DNA of 64,000 bases from Ignavibacteriales bacterium UBA1304. GTDB taxonomy: Bacteria > Bacteroidota > Ignavibacteria > Ignavibacteriales > Ignavibacteriaceae. Of the stretch, positions 7,914-18,529 are shown piece after piece (the stretch's first letter is position 1; every line of letters begins with the position of its first letter). Under the pieces are notes generated by a model. That model saw nothing but the letters and a program-made list of their open reading frames with translations. It was not told where the DNA came from and did no database searches. Location: assembly GCA_002307295.1 (NCBI GenBank), contig DBTY01000051.1, forward strand, positions 1 through 64,000. The letters are read 5' to 3'. Both the position numbers and the translations under genes were made by a program.

Positions 7914-10295
7914 ATGAGCGACTATCACCAAAAATCAAAAGAAGCGCTTATAGAAGAGCTTCAGGAGCTTAAGCAAAAGTACGAACTTTTACTTTTGTCT
8001 AAAAAAGAGCAGGAAGACGCTTCTGATGAAGGGATTCGTTTAAAAAGTTTTTTTGATCTTTTACCTCAAACGGTTTTCAAAACAGATTCTCAGTGGCAAA
8101 TAGTCTACTCTAACGAATATGCCTACTCTATGTTTGGTCTTAATAAAGACGATTTTCATAAAGGGGTCAATATTTTCGATTTTTTAGAGCCGGAAAGCGC
8201 TAAAAAAGCTTTATCAAACATTTCAAAAATTAAATCCGGAAAAGAGACAGACAACAAAGAATATTTAGCCAGACGAAAGGATGGTTCATGCTTCCCTGTG
8301 TATATTTATTCAAAGCCTATAATTGATTCCGGCGGATTTCAGGGGTTATTTGGTATTGTTGTTGACATTTCAGCACAGAAAAAGAAAGATGAACAGCTTC
8401 TGTTTATGGAAACTGTGATGGATAAATCGGCTCAACCGGTTATTTGGGTAGACAACACAGGTTCTGTGTTGTATATGAATAACAGAGCCTGCGAAATTGC
8501 TAAAAAAAGCCGCGAAGAAATTACTGGTAAAAAAGTTTGGGAAGTTAATCCCGGGCATACTAAAGAACGCTGGATAGAAAGCTGGGAAGAATTAAAAAAG
8601 AAAAAAGAAACTGTTCAGGTATACTCATTTATTAATAAGTATGACGAAAAAGTATTTGTTGAAAGTCATTCCCATTATATAAATTTTGGTTCAAAATCTC
8701 TTTCATATACATATCTGACCGATATTACAGAAAAAATGAAAACGGAAAACGAAATTAAGAAAATTTCGCATGCCATAGACCAGAGTTCAAATTCTATCGT
8801 TATAACTGATACTGATGGAAATATAGAGTATATAAACCGCAGATTCTTAAAAGTTACAGGTTTTAAAGCTGAAGAAGTAATTGGTAAAAAAAGTGGAATA
8901 CTTAAATCAGGATATACTCCAAAAGAGGTCTATAAAAATTTGTGGGAAACTGTTTCTTCAGGCAGGGAGTGGCGAGGCGAGTTCTTAAACAAAAAGAAAA
9001 ACGGAGAATTCTTCTGGGAGTCGGCGCTTATTTCTCCTGTTAAGAACGAGAATGGCGTCGTTACAAATTATTTAGCGGTTAAGGAAGATATTAACGACAA
9101 AAAAGAGCTTGAATTAGAACTAAAACGCGCCTTAGACCGGGCTGAAGAATTAAGCAAGCTTAAATCTTCTCTTTTAGCTAATATGAATCACGAAATACGC
9201 ACGCCTCTTACAGGCATTCTTGGAATGTCGCAGATATTAAATGAAGAACTAAGCGACCCTTATTTAGTTCAATTTGCAAAAAATATATCAATTTCGGGTA
9301 AGCGTTTAATGACCACGCTTAACTCAATTATAGACCTTTCAGAATTAGAAGCCGATAATACTCAGATAAATATCACGCACTTCTATCTTGGTTCCCAGAT
9401 TAAATATATTCTTGGTCAATATATAGAAACAGCCGAACATAAAGGGGTAAAATTTAATTTTAACATTGAAGACGACAGCATCACCGCATATACTGATCAG
9501 CGTTTATGCAACCAGATAATAATGAATTTGGTAGATAATGCAGTAAAATATACTGAAAATGGAAGTATAACCGTTTCAGTTTCTCCTAAAGAAGATAGCG
9601 ATAATCTCTGGCTTAAATTAAGCGTTAAAGATACTGGGATTGGCATATCCGAAGATAATCTGGAATTTATATTTGAAGAATTCAGGCAGATAAGCGAGGG
9701 GATAAACAGATCATTTGAAGGAAGCGGTCTTGGATTAGCTTTAGTAAAAAAAATGCTTCCGCTTATTGGCGGAAAGATTGAAGTAAAAAGCAAAAAAGAT
9801 GTCGGTTCGGAATTTATTGTTTACTTCCCGGCGGCAAAAGCTGTTGAACAGCCGCTTGATGAAGAACTATTGAAAATAGATGTTTCTACACGGGAACCAG
9901 ATGATGCCTGCCTGCCATTGATTCTTTTAGTTGAAGATAACGATATAAATAGCGAAGTAGTTTTTAGTTTCCTAAAAGATGTTTGCGTTATTGAACGCGC
10001 TTCCAGCGGCGAAGAAGCAATAGAAATGGCGTCGCAGCAAGAATATGAACTAATTTTAATGGATATAAATCTTGGAATTGGAATGGACGGTCTTCAGGCA
10101 GCTAAAGAAATTAGAAAACAGAAAGAGTATGAAGATACTCCTATTGTAGCCGTTACAGGATATGCAATGTCCGCCGATAAAAAGCGGTTCCTTGAACAGG
10201 GAATTCAATATTATTTGGCAAAACCTTTTACAAAAGACGAAATAACCAGAACTGTAACCGGCGTTCTTGAAAAAAAAGATTTTGTTAATTTGTAG
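7914..10295 (+). CDS. Hybrid sensor histidine kinase (PAS x3, HisKA, HATPase, receiver)
   Basis: 793 residues, no transmembrane segment, so a cytosolic sensor. Short N-terminal coiled coil (about 5-40), three PAS domains (about 45-150, 160-270, 280-395), a coiled linker, then the H-box M-N-H-E-I-R-T-P-L with phospho-acceptor His426. The ATPase domain has the N box (N-L-V-D-N-A-V-K-Y), G1 (D-T-G-I-G-I) and G2 (G-S-G-L-G-L-A). The C-terminal receiver (about 680-790) has the phospho-acceptor in L-M-D-I-N-L (Asp717) and K-P-F at its end. Phosphorelay from His426 to Asp717 is expected, with a separate output partner not encoded nearby. An orphan with no adjacent response regulator. Confidence 0.93.
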   Translation: MSDYHQKSKEALIEELQELKQKYELLLLSKKEQEDASDEGIRLKSFFDLLPQTVFKTDSQWQIVYSNEYAYSMFGLNKDDFHKGVNIFDFLEPESAKKALSNISKIKSGKETDNKEYLARRKDGSCFPVYIYSKPIIDSGGFQGLFGIVVDISAQKKKDEQLLFMETVMDKSAQPVIWVDNTGSVLYMNNRACEIAKKSREEITGKKVWEVNPGHTKERWIESWEELKKKKETVQVYSFINKYDEKVFVESHSHYINFGSKSLSYTYLTDITEKMKTENEIKKISHAIDQSSNSIVITDTDGNIEYINRRFLKVTGFKAEEVIGKKSGILKSGYTPKEVYKNLWETVSSGREWRGEFLNKKKNGEFFWESALISPVKNENGVVTNYLAVKEDINDKKELELELKRALDRAEELSKLKSSLLANMNHEIRTPLTGILGMSQILNEELSDPYLVQFAKNISISGKRLMTTLNSIIDLSELEADNTQINITHFYLGSQIKYILGQYIETAEHKGVKFNFNIEDDSITAYTDQRLCNQIIMNLVDNAVKYTENGSITVSVSPKEDSDNLWLKLSVKDTGIGISEDNLEFIFEEFRQISEGINRSFEGSGLGLALVKKMLPLIGGKIEVKSKKDVGSEFIVYFPAAKAVEQPLDEELLKIDVSTREPDDACLPLILLVEDNDINSEVVFSFLKDVCVIERASSGEEAIEMASQQEYELILMDINLGIGMDGLQAAKEIRKQKEYEDTPIVAVTGYAMSADKKRFLEQGIQYYLAKPFTKDEITRTVTGVLEKKDFVNL

Positions 10296-10635
10296 GCTAC
10301 GTTTAATAGTTTTGTGATGTTTTAGGGGTGGGGTTCAAATTATTCCATAATTTTGCTTTTGTGATCTGCGTCAAGATAGTGAACTATGGTTCATTTCCTA
10401 CTTCATATTTCATTAAAATTTGCATAACTTTATATATATAAATTAAACGCTATTTATAACAGGATAGTAATCGAGCTGCTTGTTTTAAAAGCGCGTTATT
10501 TATCGCATAGCGTGTTTAAAAGATAATAATTAGTAGGCTCTATGTCTTTTACTATAATCGTACAATTATTGAACAATAAATACTTAAAAACGAAAATTAA
10601 AAAACTATAAATAAACACAAGGGAACAAAAAATAG
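10296..10635. other. 340-bp intergenic, nothing recognised
   Basis: AT-rich gap between the hybrid kinase and the large FN3 protein. I see no gene, no strong terminator and no clear repeat. It probably holds the promoter of the large surface protein, which I could not place. Confidence 0.5.
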
Positions 10636-13600
10636 ATGAAATGCTACTTTATTCAACAAGCCGAAAGGAAAACGCTTCCCTTCTGGCTGGCGCTTGTTTT
10701 TTTACTATTACTTGGCACTAACGCCAACGCACAAACAACAATTACTGCAACTCAGGATGCATATACAGATAACCAGATAACGAACAATCAATCTAACGGC
10801 GGAAGCGCGTATACAACTTCTTATATGAGTTCGGTTACTGATAATGGTTCGGTTGTAAATATTGTAGGCGACCAAACCAGCTCTTATGCAACTTCCAACT
10901 GTAAAGCCGCCTTGAAATTTGCTTTGCCGACATCTTCGGCGGGGGTAATTTCAAGCGTCAAACTACGGTTAAAAATTGTTGGCGTATCGGGCGTTCCAAC
11001 CGCGACAATAACGGCGACTGATGATACTTCCTGGGCTCAAACTGACAACGCTCCAACTTCTACTTTCGCGTCTTTAGTTAATCCTGCTACGGTTGTTTCA
11101 AATGTTTCGGTTAATGCGGGCGATGCCGGCATATGGAAAGAAATAGATATTACCAATTATATTAAATCAAAAGTTGGGACGTCGGCAGTTGCTGTAACAT
11201 TAATAATTACGGGCAACGGCTCAAGCGACAATTATTTCGATTTTGTTGCGGATGATAATCACACTCCGGGAAATACAGCTCAGTTGGCAATAACGTATTC
11301 AACTCCAACGGTTACAACTCAGGCTGTTTCAGGCATAACCAAAACAACTGCTACCGGCAACGGAAATGTAACGGACTTAGGGACTTCAAATCCAACTGCG
11401 CACGGAGTATGTTGGAACACAAGCGGCTCGCCAACCACTTCGGGCAGTAAAGTAAATAATGGCGCAAAATCGGCAACTGGCTCCTTTACTGCCAGCATGA
11501 CAGGCCTTACAGGCAATACGAAGTATTATGTAAGAGCGTATGCCACTAATGACTCTGGAACAGTTTATGGCGGCGAAGTAACATTTACGACTTCGCCTGT
11601 AGCGCCCGGCGCGCCAACAATAGGATCAGCGACAGCAGGCGACACTTCTGCAAGCGTAAGTTTTATTGCTCCGGCTTCTAACGGGGGAGCTACTATTACT
11701 AGTTATACGGTAACGTCATCTCCCGGCGGTAAAACAGTCAGCGGCGCAAGTAGTCCTATAACGGTTACAGGATTGACTAACAGAACCGCTTATACATTTA
11801 AGGTTACTGCAACAAACTCGGCAGGCACAAGCGATTCGTCAGCGGCCTCAAACTCCATAATGCTAAAAGAGAGTCAGACAATTACATTTATCGCTCCTTA
11901 CGTTCAGGATCTTGGAAGCTCGCTAACTTTAACTGCTACGGCGTCGTCAGGGCTTACGCCTACTTTTTCTACTTCTACTCCAAGCGTATGTTCTCTCACT
12001 TCCGGCGGAAAGTTAACTTTTTTACAAACAGGAATGTGTATTATTAATGCAGATCAGGCGGGCGATAGCGCCTACTTAGCGGCGCCAACCGTTACCGTGA
12101 GTATTCAAGTTATCCCAGTTATTCCCGACGCGCCAACAATAGGAACGGCAACAGCAGGCGACGCTCAGGCAAGCGTAACATTTTTGGCTCCATCTTATAA
12201 TGGAGGAGCTTCAATTAGCGGTTATACAATAACGTCGTCTCCTGGCGGTAAAACAGGCAGCGGTTCAACCAGTCCTATAACAGTTACAGGATTAACAAAT
12301 GGAATCGCTTATACATTTAAGGTTACTGCAACAAACTCGGCTGGAACGAGCAATTCGTCATGGGCTTCAAACTCTGTAATGCCAAAAGGGAGCCAGACAA
12401 TTGAATTTAGCGCTCCTGTCGCTCAGAACTTTGGAACCTCGCCAACTTTAACTGCTACGGCGTCGTCAGGGCTTACGCCTGCTTTTTCTACTTCTACTCC
12501 AAGCGTGTGCTCTATCACTCCCGGCGGAAAGTTAACTTTTTTAAAAGCAGGAACGTGTATTATTAATGCAGATCAGGCGGGCGATAGCGCCTACTTGGCG
12601 GCGCCAACCGTTAACGTGAATATTCAAGTTATCGCAGTTATTCCCGGAGCCCCGACAATAGGAACAGCTACAGCCGGAAACGCTTCGGCAAGCGTAGCTT
12701 TTACGCCGCCTGTTTTTACAGGGGGAACCCCAATTACTAATTACACTGTATTAGCAGTTCCTGATGGCATAACGGCAACTGGTTCTAACAGCCCTATAAC
12801 AGTAACTGGATTAACAAACGGGACCTCTTATAGATTTATTGTTACAGCGACAAACTCGGTAGGGCAAAGCGATACGTCGTCATTTTCAAATGTAGCAACT
12901 CCATTTGCTGCCGCTTCTGCAACCACAAAAAGCGCTACTTCTATTACTACAACTGGCGCTACTTTAAACGGGATTGTTAATGCAAATGGCGGAAGTTCTA
13001 TAGCTAAGTTTGCATATGGACTAACGACAAGCTGCGGCGATACTGTTATGGCAAGCCAGAGCCCTGTTACTGGGACTTCTAATACTTCGGTCAGCAAAGC
13101 CCTTACCGGATTAACGTCTGGAACTACATACCATTTTAAGGTGATAGGAACTAACAATGCAGGCACAATAGCAGGCGCTGATTCTACTTTTGCTACGCTG
13201 CCCTCCGCTCCGGTAGCAACAGTTGCAACGGATATTTCTCTTAACAGTTTTACGGCGCACTGGGATGCAGTAACGGGCGCAACTGGATATCGTTTAGACG
13301 TATTGACTGACAGCGCTTTTGTAACAGGTTATAATAACTTAGACGTTAATAATGTATTAACATGCACAGTAACAGGGTTAACAGCTAATACTACATATTA
13401 TTATAGAGTTAGAGCTTACAAGGCTTCAATCGGAAGCGCAAACTCGAATTTAATTACTACGACGACATTAGATTACCCAACCGTCGTTTACTCAGATACA
13501 ATTTCTACTGAACTTTTGTATAAAGAACCGAATATACCCGGCAATGCTCTTGATTATGCCGCTGATTGGAGTCCTTCAACCGAAAATCATTATTATGCGG

Positions 13601-15141
13601 CTCAGAGTGTTGAAGTTATTACGCCTGGCGTTTATACATTAGAAATTACAAACGCAGACTTTAGAGACAGCCTTGGCAATATGTCTAACGATGCGGTATT
13701 ATTTCTATACAACAGCTTTGATCCGTCAGAGCCGTTATTGAACGGCATAGTTGCTAACGATGACGCTCCGTACGATCCAAACGATGCTAGTTTGTCTTCA
13801 ATAAAAAACTATACTCTTACGGCAGGCAAGTATATTTTGGTTGCTACTCCATTCGATACAGCATTTTACGGAGCCGTCGACTATAAGATATCTGGTCCGG
13901 CTTTGGTTAATATAATAAAAGCTCCTAAAAAACCTGTTATACTATCAGCTTCATCAGTTAACGCAATAAACTTTGTGGCTTCTTGGGACTCGGCTGGAAC
14001 AAACGCAAAAAGCTTTTATCTTGAAGCTGCAACAGATAGTTTGTTTGTCAATCATATTACAGGATATGACAGTCTGCGGGTAAATAACGCGACAACATAT
14101 CCAGTGACAGGGCTTTCAGCAAATACGCCATATTATTACAGAGTAAAATCATATAACGCTGGACTTAGGAGCGGATACTCTAATACTATGACGGTAGTAA
14201 CAAGTCCGGCTACGTCGTCTGTAACTGTAGTAACTATAACTCCGGTAAGTTTAACGCTTACCTGGACTCCGGTAATTACCGCAGTAAAGTATTTTCTTGA
14301 CGTAGCCACAGATAATACGTTTGAAAGCGTAAGACCAAAAACAAGCGATAATAATGCGAGTATAAACAAAATTTCTGCGGACGCAGAAAACGGTTCCGGA
14401 TCAAGCAATTCGTGTTCAAGTATTGTATATAGCGGCATTCCGGTAGGCGATGTAACGTCTTATACAATACCAAACCTTAATGCAGGCACAACATATTATT
14501 ATAGAGTAAGAGCGGCAAATCAGGCAGGAACAATTGTTAATACTTCTGCTCCTCAGAGCGCAACAACAACGTCGCAATCAACAACTATTGGCTCTTATAC
14601 GATCAGTTCGCCGTCTGCAAAAGCTAATTGGGAAGCTGGAACATATAAATATATTGAATGGAAAAAGACCGGAGGCGTAGCTTATGGCTCAATTCAGATA
14701 GAATATACAACTGACGGAGGAACTAGCTGGAACAAAGTAAATAAAACTCCAATAGCCGGGCTTACGTGTTACAGCTGGCTTGTTCCAAGCGTAAACTCTA
14801 CAAATTGCAAAGTGAGAATATCAAATTACGTAACAAAAAAAGTATTTGATGAAACAGATTCACCGTTTACAATATATACTGGAAACATAGCGGCTAAGAA
14901 TTATCCAAATCCGTTTAATCCTTCTACAAAAATACAGTTCAGTATAGAGAAAAGCGGATTTGTAACGTTGAAGATATATAACAGCATAGGGCAGCAGGTA
15001 GCGCAGATAGTTAATGGAGAGATAGAAGCCGGACTGCACGAATATGAATTTAACGCTTCAAGTTTAACTAGCGGCGTATATTTTTATAATCTAAAATATG
15101 GTAATCATTCAGAAACGCACAAAATGCTGTTGATGAAATAA
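10636..15141 (+). CDS. Giant multi-FN3 surface protein with type IX sorting domain
   Basis: 1501 residues; signal peptide with a long n-region (1-32, ending A-N-A). Order: DNRLRE-like sandwich (about 35-235), several fibronectin type III domains, a PPC-like beta domain (about 955-1093), more FN3 domains, and the type IX signal from N1421 (N-Y-P-N-P-F-N-P-S-T). Residues 326-498 and 499-671 are near-identical modules (an FN3 plus an Ig-like S-Q-T-I domain with T-P-S-V-C), and 672 onward repeats the FN3 part again. Probably an extended adhesin or matrix-binding protein; no catalytic motif seen. Domain count by eye is approximate. Sits alone, ending tail-to-tail with the next gene. Confidence 0.9.
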   Translation: MKCYFIQQAERKTLPFWLALVFLLLLGTNANAQTTITATQDAYTDNQITNNQSNGGSAYTTSYMSSVTDNGSVVNIVGDQTSSYATSNCKAALKFALPTSSAGVISSVKLRLKIVGVSGVPTATITATDDTSWAQTDNAPTSTFASLVNPATVVSNVSVNAGDAGIWKEIDITNYIKSKVGTSAVAVTLIITGNGSSDNYFDFVADDNHTPGNTAQLAITYSTPTVTTQAVSGITKTTATGNGNVTDLGTSNPTAHGVCWNTSGSPTTSGSKVNNGAKSATGSFTASMTGLTGNTKYYVRAYATNDSGTVYGGEVTFTTSPVAPGAPTIGSATAGDTSASVSFIAPASNGGATITSYTVTSSPGGKTVSGASSPITVTGLTNRTAYTFKVTATNSAGTSDSSAASNSIMLKESQTITFIAPYVQDLGSSLTLTATASSGLTPTFSTSTPSVCSLTSGGKLTFLQTGMCIINADQAGDSAYLAAPTVTVSIQVIPVIPDAPTIGTATAGDAQASVTFLAPSYNGGASISGYTITSSPGGKTGSGSTSPITVTGLTNGIAYTFKVTATNSAGTSNSSWASNSVMPKGSQTIEFSAPVAQNFGTSPTLTATASSGLTPAFSTSTPSVCSITPGGKLTFLKAGTCIINADQAGDSAYLAAPTVNVNIQVIAVIPGAPTIGTATAGNASASVAFTPPVFTGGTPITNYTVLAVPDGITATGSNSPITVTGLTNGTSYRFIVTATNSVGQSDTSSFSNVATPFAAASATTKSATSITTTGATLNGIVNANGGSSIAKFAYGLTTSCGDTVMASQSPVTGTSNTSVSKALTGLTSGTTYHFKVIGTNNAGTIAGADSTFATLPSAPVATVATDISLNSFTAHWDAVTGATGYRLDVLTDSAFVTGYNNLDVNNVLTCTVTGLTANTTYYYRVRAYKASIGSANSNLITTTTLDYPTVVYSDTISTELLYKEPNIPGNALDYAADWSPSTENHYYAAQSVEVITPGVYTLEITNADFRDSLGNMSNDAVLFLYNSFDPSEPLLNGIVANDDAPYDPNDASLSSIKNYTLTAGKYILVATPFDTAFYGAVDYKISGPALVNIIKAPKKPVILSASSVNAINFVASWDSAGTNAKSFYLEAATDSLFVNHITGYDSLRVNNATTYPVTGLSANTPYYYRVKSYNAGLRSGYSNTMTVVTSPATSSVTVVTITPVSLTLTWTPVITAVKYFLDVATDNTFESVRPKTSDNNASINKISADAENGSGSSNSCSSIVYSGIPVGDVTSYTIPNLNAGTTYYYRVRAANQAGTIVNTSAPQSATTTSQSTTIGSYTISSPSAKANWEAGTYKYIEWKKTGGVAYGSIQIEYTTDGGTSWNKVNKTPIAGLTCYSWLVPSVNSTNCKVRISNYVTKKVFDETDSPFTIYTGNIAAKNYPNPFNPSTKIQFSIEKSGFVTLKIYNSIGQQVAQIVNGEIEAGLHEYEFNASSLTSGVYFYNLKYGNHSETHKMLLMK
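11611..12648 (+). repeat. 519-bp in-frame tandem repeat (two units plus partial third)
   Basis: The segment beginning GC(G/C)CC(A/G)ACAATAGGA recurs at 11611, 12130 and 12649, exactly 519 bp (173 codons) apart. The first two units are full FN3 + Ig-like modules with long stretches of near-identical DNA; the third keeps only the FN3 part. The exact spacing and low divergence point to a recent intragenic duplication. Confidence 0.92.
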
Positions 15142-15156
15142 AAATTAAAAACCCGG

Positions 15157-15179
15157 TCCCCTCCTTAAAAAGGAGGGGA
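15157..15179. terminator. Bidirectional hairpin terminator between convergent genes
   Basis: 10-bp stem TCCCCTCCTT / AAGGAGGGGA with a 3-nt loop, between the convergent FN3 gene and the six-PAS kinase. It lacks a long T tract on either side, so termination is probable rather than certain. Confidence 0.6.
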
Positions 15180-15199
15180 TTAAGGGCGGTTAATTTTTA

Positions 15200-18100
15200 T
15201 TAAGCCGGTTGAAGAACAGTCTCTGTTGCAAGTTGAAGAGAGAATCGTACGTCAGTTCCCTGATTCACTTCGGAAATAATTTCTAAATGACCGCCATGCT
15301 TTTCAACCATCTCTTTACATAGCAGCATTCCAAGCCCTGTGCCTTTTTCGCCTTCAGTGCCTTTGGTAGAGTAATTTGCTTCAAGGCTAAACAGTTTAGC
15401 TAGAATTTCTTTGTTAATGCCTACGCCGTTATCCTTTATCGAAATTTCTGCAAAATTATTTTCTTTAATTCTGCAAGACACTATAATTAAACCGTTTTTA
15501 TTAGTAAACTTTATTGCGTTAGTAACAATATTATGAAGAATTGCTCTAAGCATATTTTTATCGGCCATAACAAACAAATAGCTATCTACGTCATTTACTA
15601 ATTTTATACTCTTCTTTTCAGCGTTTCCGGTAAGAAGTTCCAAAGTATCAAAAACAATAGAATAAAGGTTAATGCTATCTGGGACGCACTCATATTTACC
15701 AATTTGAATACGCGACCATTCAAGCAGGTTTTGCAAAAAGCTGAATTGATTTTTAAGAAGAGTATTTAGCTGAACGGCAAAACGTCTCATTTCATCCATC
15801 GTAAAACTGTTATCAGGATCGGATAATATGCCGCTGATGCCAAGAAGACCCTGAAACGGGCTTCTGAGATCGTGCGCAACAATAGAAAAGAACCTGTCTT
15901 TTGTTCCGTTTAATTCTTTAAGTTCTACGTTTTTCCTTTCAATTTCTTCAGTGGCTTTTTTACGTTCCGTAATATCTTTTGTTACGCCCCAGGTTCTTAA
16001 TAGCAGTCCGTCCTTAACAATTCCAAAGAAGGTTGTAGTGAAATAACGTTTTTCGGAGGATTTATCAATTAAGGAAGTTTCAAAATCTTCAAGATGATAT
16101 CCGGAATTAACAAAATCGCGGAAAATATTGACGTCGGTTATACCAGTCGATTCCATAAAATCAGATAATCTTTTCCCGACGAGATCAGCCGAATTATTTG
16201 CCAAACCCATCTGAGCAAATCTTTCGTTGCTTTCGGCGACAAAAGTACAATTTTGCAGCAGTTCAATTTGTTCTTCCACAGGTGTGGAGATAGAAACAGG
16301 CTGTTCAGATTCAATACGCCAGATTCCTTCAAAGCTATTAGAAACGAAAGTCTGATACCTTTCTTCGCTATCTCTTAAAGCATTTTCTGTCTCTCGAAGC
16401 GAAGTAACGTCCATGCCGCCCATAACAAAACCAATAACTTCATCTTTCTTATTTTTAAGCGGCGCCACAACTCCGTGCACATAAATCGAACCGGATTTCG
16501 GGTTAATATCTTCGTCGTCAAAATAAACAATTTCGCCATTTAGGCATCTTTCAAAAATATTTATTCTGTCCTCTTTTATTTTCCAGGGTAAAAAGTCTTT
16601 ATAATGTTTGCCTTCAATTTCTTCTCTGGGAATGCCGATATATTCAGATATTTGTTTATTTGCTACAATACAATTGCCGTTTTTATCAACGCAGGTTATG
16701 AACATTGGCAATGAATCAATTACTTTTCTTAACAGATTTCGTTCTTCGTCAAGAGCGTCCTGCATTTTCATTCTTTCTGTAATATTCCTGGTGTTTATAA
16801 CAAACCCATTGATTACCGGATCTGATAACAAATTCTGCCCTACGGATTCTACGTGAACATAGCCTCCGTTTTTATGTTTATACCGGAACTCAACCTGCGG
16901 ATTAATATCAGGTTTGATTATTAGCTCATTGAAGGCGTTTTCAACCTTGCTTATATCGTCCGGATGGCAAAGCTGGTCAAACTTTTTACCGGTTAATTCA
17001 TAACAGGTATAACCGGTAATTTTTTCTATTGAAGGGCTGATAAATCTTATTCTGCCTTCTTCGTCAAGTATTGAAACGCTGTCGGTAGAATTTTGAATTA
17101 ACAGGCGGAAACGCGCTTCGCTGTTTCGTAATGTTTCTTCTAACTCTTTTCTGTGAGTGATATCATTAATTGCAGTCACTCTAAATTCTTTGCCTGCTAT
17201 TTGCAGTATCCTGGATTGAGTTTCAACAGGGAACTTTGATCCGTCTTTACGTAATGCCATATGCTCAAAAGGATCAAGTCTCTTATTTCTAATATTATTG
17301 ATAATATTATCGCGAGATTCAGGGGACACAACGTCTACAACAGCCTTTCCTTTTATTTCTTCAACTTTATAGCCAAGCATTTCGGCAAGCTGGTTGTTTG
17401 CGTCTACAAATATGCCGTCTTGTATAAAAGCGATTCCTTCAAACGAAGCTTCTGATAAAGTTTTAAATCTTTTTTCGCTTTCATAAAGAGCTTCGCCAGC
17501 GCGTTTGAATGAAGTTACATCAACAATAGTTGATTGGAAAAATCTTTCGTTTTTTCCAGGAAGAGGCGAAACATTAAGGATGACGTCAATAATAGTGTCG
17601 TCTTTTCTTTTAAATTGGGTATTGAAAATAGTGACGCTTCCATTTTTTATAAGCGTTTCGGTAACCATGTCGCTATCATCCGGCGAAACGTAAAGATCGT
17701 TAATAGTAATTTCCTTAAGTTCATCTTTAGAATAACCAAGCATATTAATTAACTCGTTATTGCAGCTTTCTATTTTCCGCTGCATATTCGATATGCATAT
17801 CCCAAGCGGGATGTTATTAAACAAGACTTTGTAAAGCTCTTCGCGGTAATTTAAGGATTCTTCAATTTTTTTTAACTGTGTAACGTCCTGTAAGACTAAC
17901 ATTGCAGTATCGGAAGATAATGGAGAAGCGGTTGCAGAAATCCAAATAGTTGCATCGTTTTTAATTATATCAAACTCAAAGCGCACAGGAAGTTTAATTT
18001 TAATTGTTTCCTGGATACTTTGTAACATCAATCTGGTTTTATCAACCGGTAAAAATTCAGAAATGTTTTTACCTGATAATTTATAACCCAATTGTTTAAA

Positions 18101-18301
18101 TATAAAGGTATCCTTAGGCATTACCTCAAGACATATTCCTTCGTTGTCGACGATTATAACTACATCGCGCGTGGATTCTAAAAGCGAGTTAAATTTTGTC
18201 TCTAATAAGAGGGTCTTATCCAATTTTTTACGTAATAAGACATTCTCTTTTTTTAGAGCCTCAAGTTCAATTTGTAATTTGGATTCGTTTTTATTTTGCA
18301 T
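15200..18301 (-). CDS. Sensor histidine kinase with six PAS domains
   Basis: 1033 residues, soluble. N-terminal coiled coil (about 5-35), then six PAS/PAC units with openings such as L-L-E-S-T-R-D, L-F-N-N-I-P-L-G, E-A-S-F-E-G-I, I-Q-N-S-T-D-S, V-I-D-S-L-P-M-F and V-S-N-S-F-E-G-I. A coiled linker leads to the H-box V-A-H-D-L-R-S-P (His810) and an ATPase domain with N-I-V-T-N-A-I-K-F, D-N-G-V-G-I and G-T-G-L-G-M. No receiver or output domain and no response regulator next to it, so its partner is elsewhere. The ligand or cofactor of the PAS domains cannot be read from sequence. Convergent with the large FN3 gene. Confidence 0.93.
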   Translation of the reverse strand: MQNKNESKLQIELEALKKENVLLRKKLDKTLLLETKFNSLLESTRDVVIIVDNEGICLEVMPKDTFIFKQLGYKLSGKNISEFLPVDKTRLMLQSIQETIKIKLPVRFEFDIIKNDATIWISATASPLSSDTAMLVLQDVTQLKKIEESLNYREELYKVLFNNIPLGICISNMQRKIESCNNELINMLGYSKDELKEITINDLYVSPDDSDMVTETLIKNGSVTIFNTQFKRKDDTIIDVILNVSPLPGKNERFFQSTIVDVTSFKRAGEALYESEKRFKTLSEASFEGIAFIQDGIFVDANNQLAEMLGYKVEEIKGKAVVDVVSPESRDNIINNIRNKRLDPFEHMALRKDGSKFPVETQSRILQIAGKEFRVTAINDITHRKELEETLRNSEARFRLLIQNSTDSVSILDEEGRIRFISPSIEKITGYTCYELTGKKFDQLCHPDDISKVENAFNELIIKPDINPQVEFRYKHKNGGYVHVESVGQNLLSDPVINGFVINTRNITERMKMQDALDEERNLLRKVIDSLPMFITCVDKNGNCIVANKQISEYIGIPREEIEGKHYKDFLPWKIKEDRINIFERCLNGEIVYFDDEDINPKSGSIYVHGVVAPLKNKKDEVIGFVMGGMDVTSLRETENALRDSEERYQTFVSNSFEGIWRIESEQPVSISTPVEEQIELLQNCTFVAESNERFAQMGLANNSADLVGKRLSDFMESTGITDVNIFRDFVNSGYHLEDFETSLIDKSSEKRYFTTTFFGIVKDGLLLRTWGVTKDITERKKATEEIERKNVELKELNGTKDRFFSIVAHDLRSPFQGLLGISGILSDPDNSFTMDEMRRFAVQLNTLLKNQFSFLQNLLEWSRIQIGKYECVPDSINLYSIVFDTLELLTGNAEKKSIKLVNDVDSYLFVMADKNMLRAILHNIVTNAIKFTNKNGLIIVSCRIKENNFAEISIKDNGVGINKEILAKLFSLEANYSTKGTEGEKGTGLGMLLCKEMVEKHGGHLEIISEVNQGTDVRFSLQLATETVLQPA

Positions 18302-18529
18302 ATGGATTATGATCTAATTTAATAGTTAGCAATGTGAGCTGATTATGCTAATTAATTCTTGGTTTTTTAATGACACGTTAAAATCTAATAAAAAGAGGAA
18401 CTATGTCCAAACAATTTATTTTGTTAATAATTATTAATAAAATTGTAGTTGTCAAAAGGTTTCAGCGATAAATATTTAAGCCTAAATCAGCGTAAAAATT
18501 ATTTTGATATTACATAAGAGATATTGACG

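Noticed and set aside
12828..13166. Minus-strand open frames opposite the FN3 protein
   Set aside because: They reflect the biased Thr/Ala/Gly codons of the FN3 gene on the other strand; no start signal or domain.
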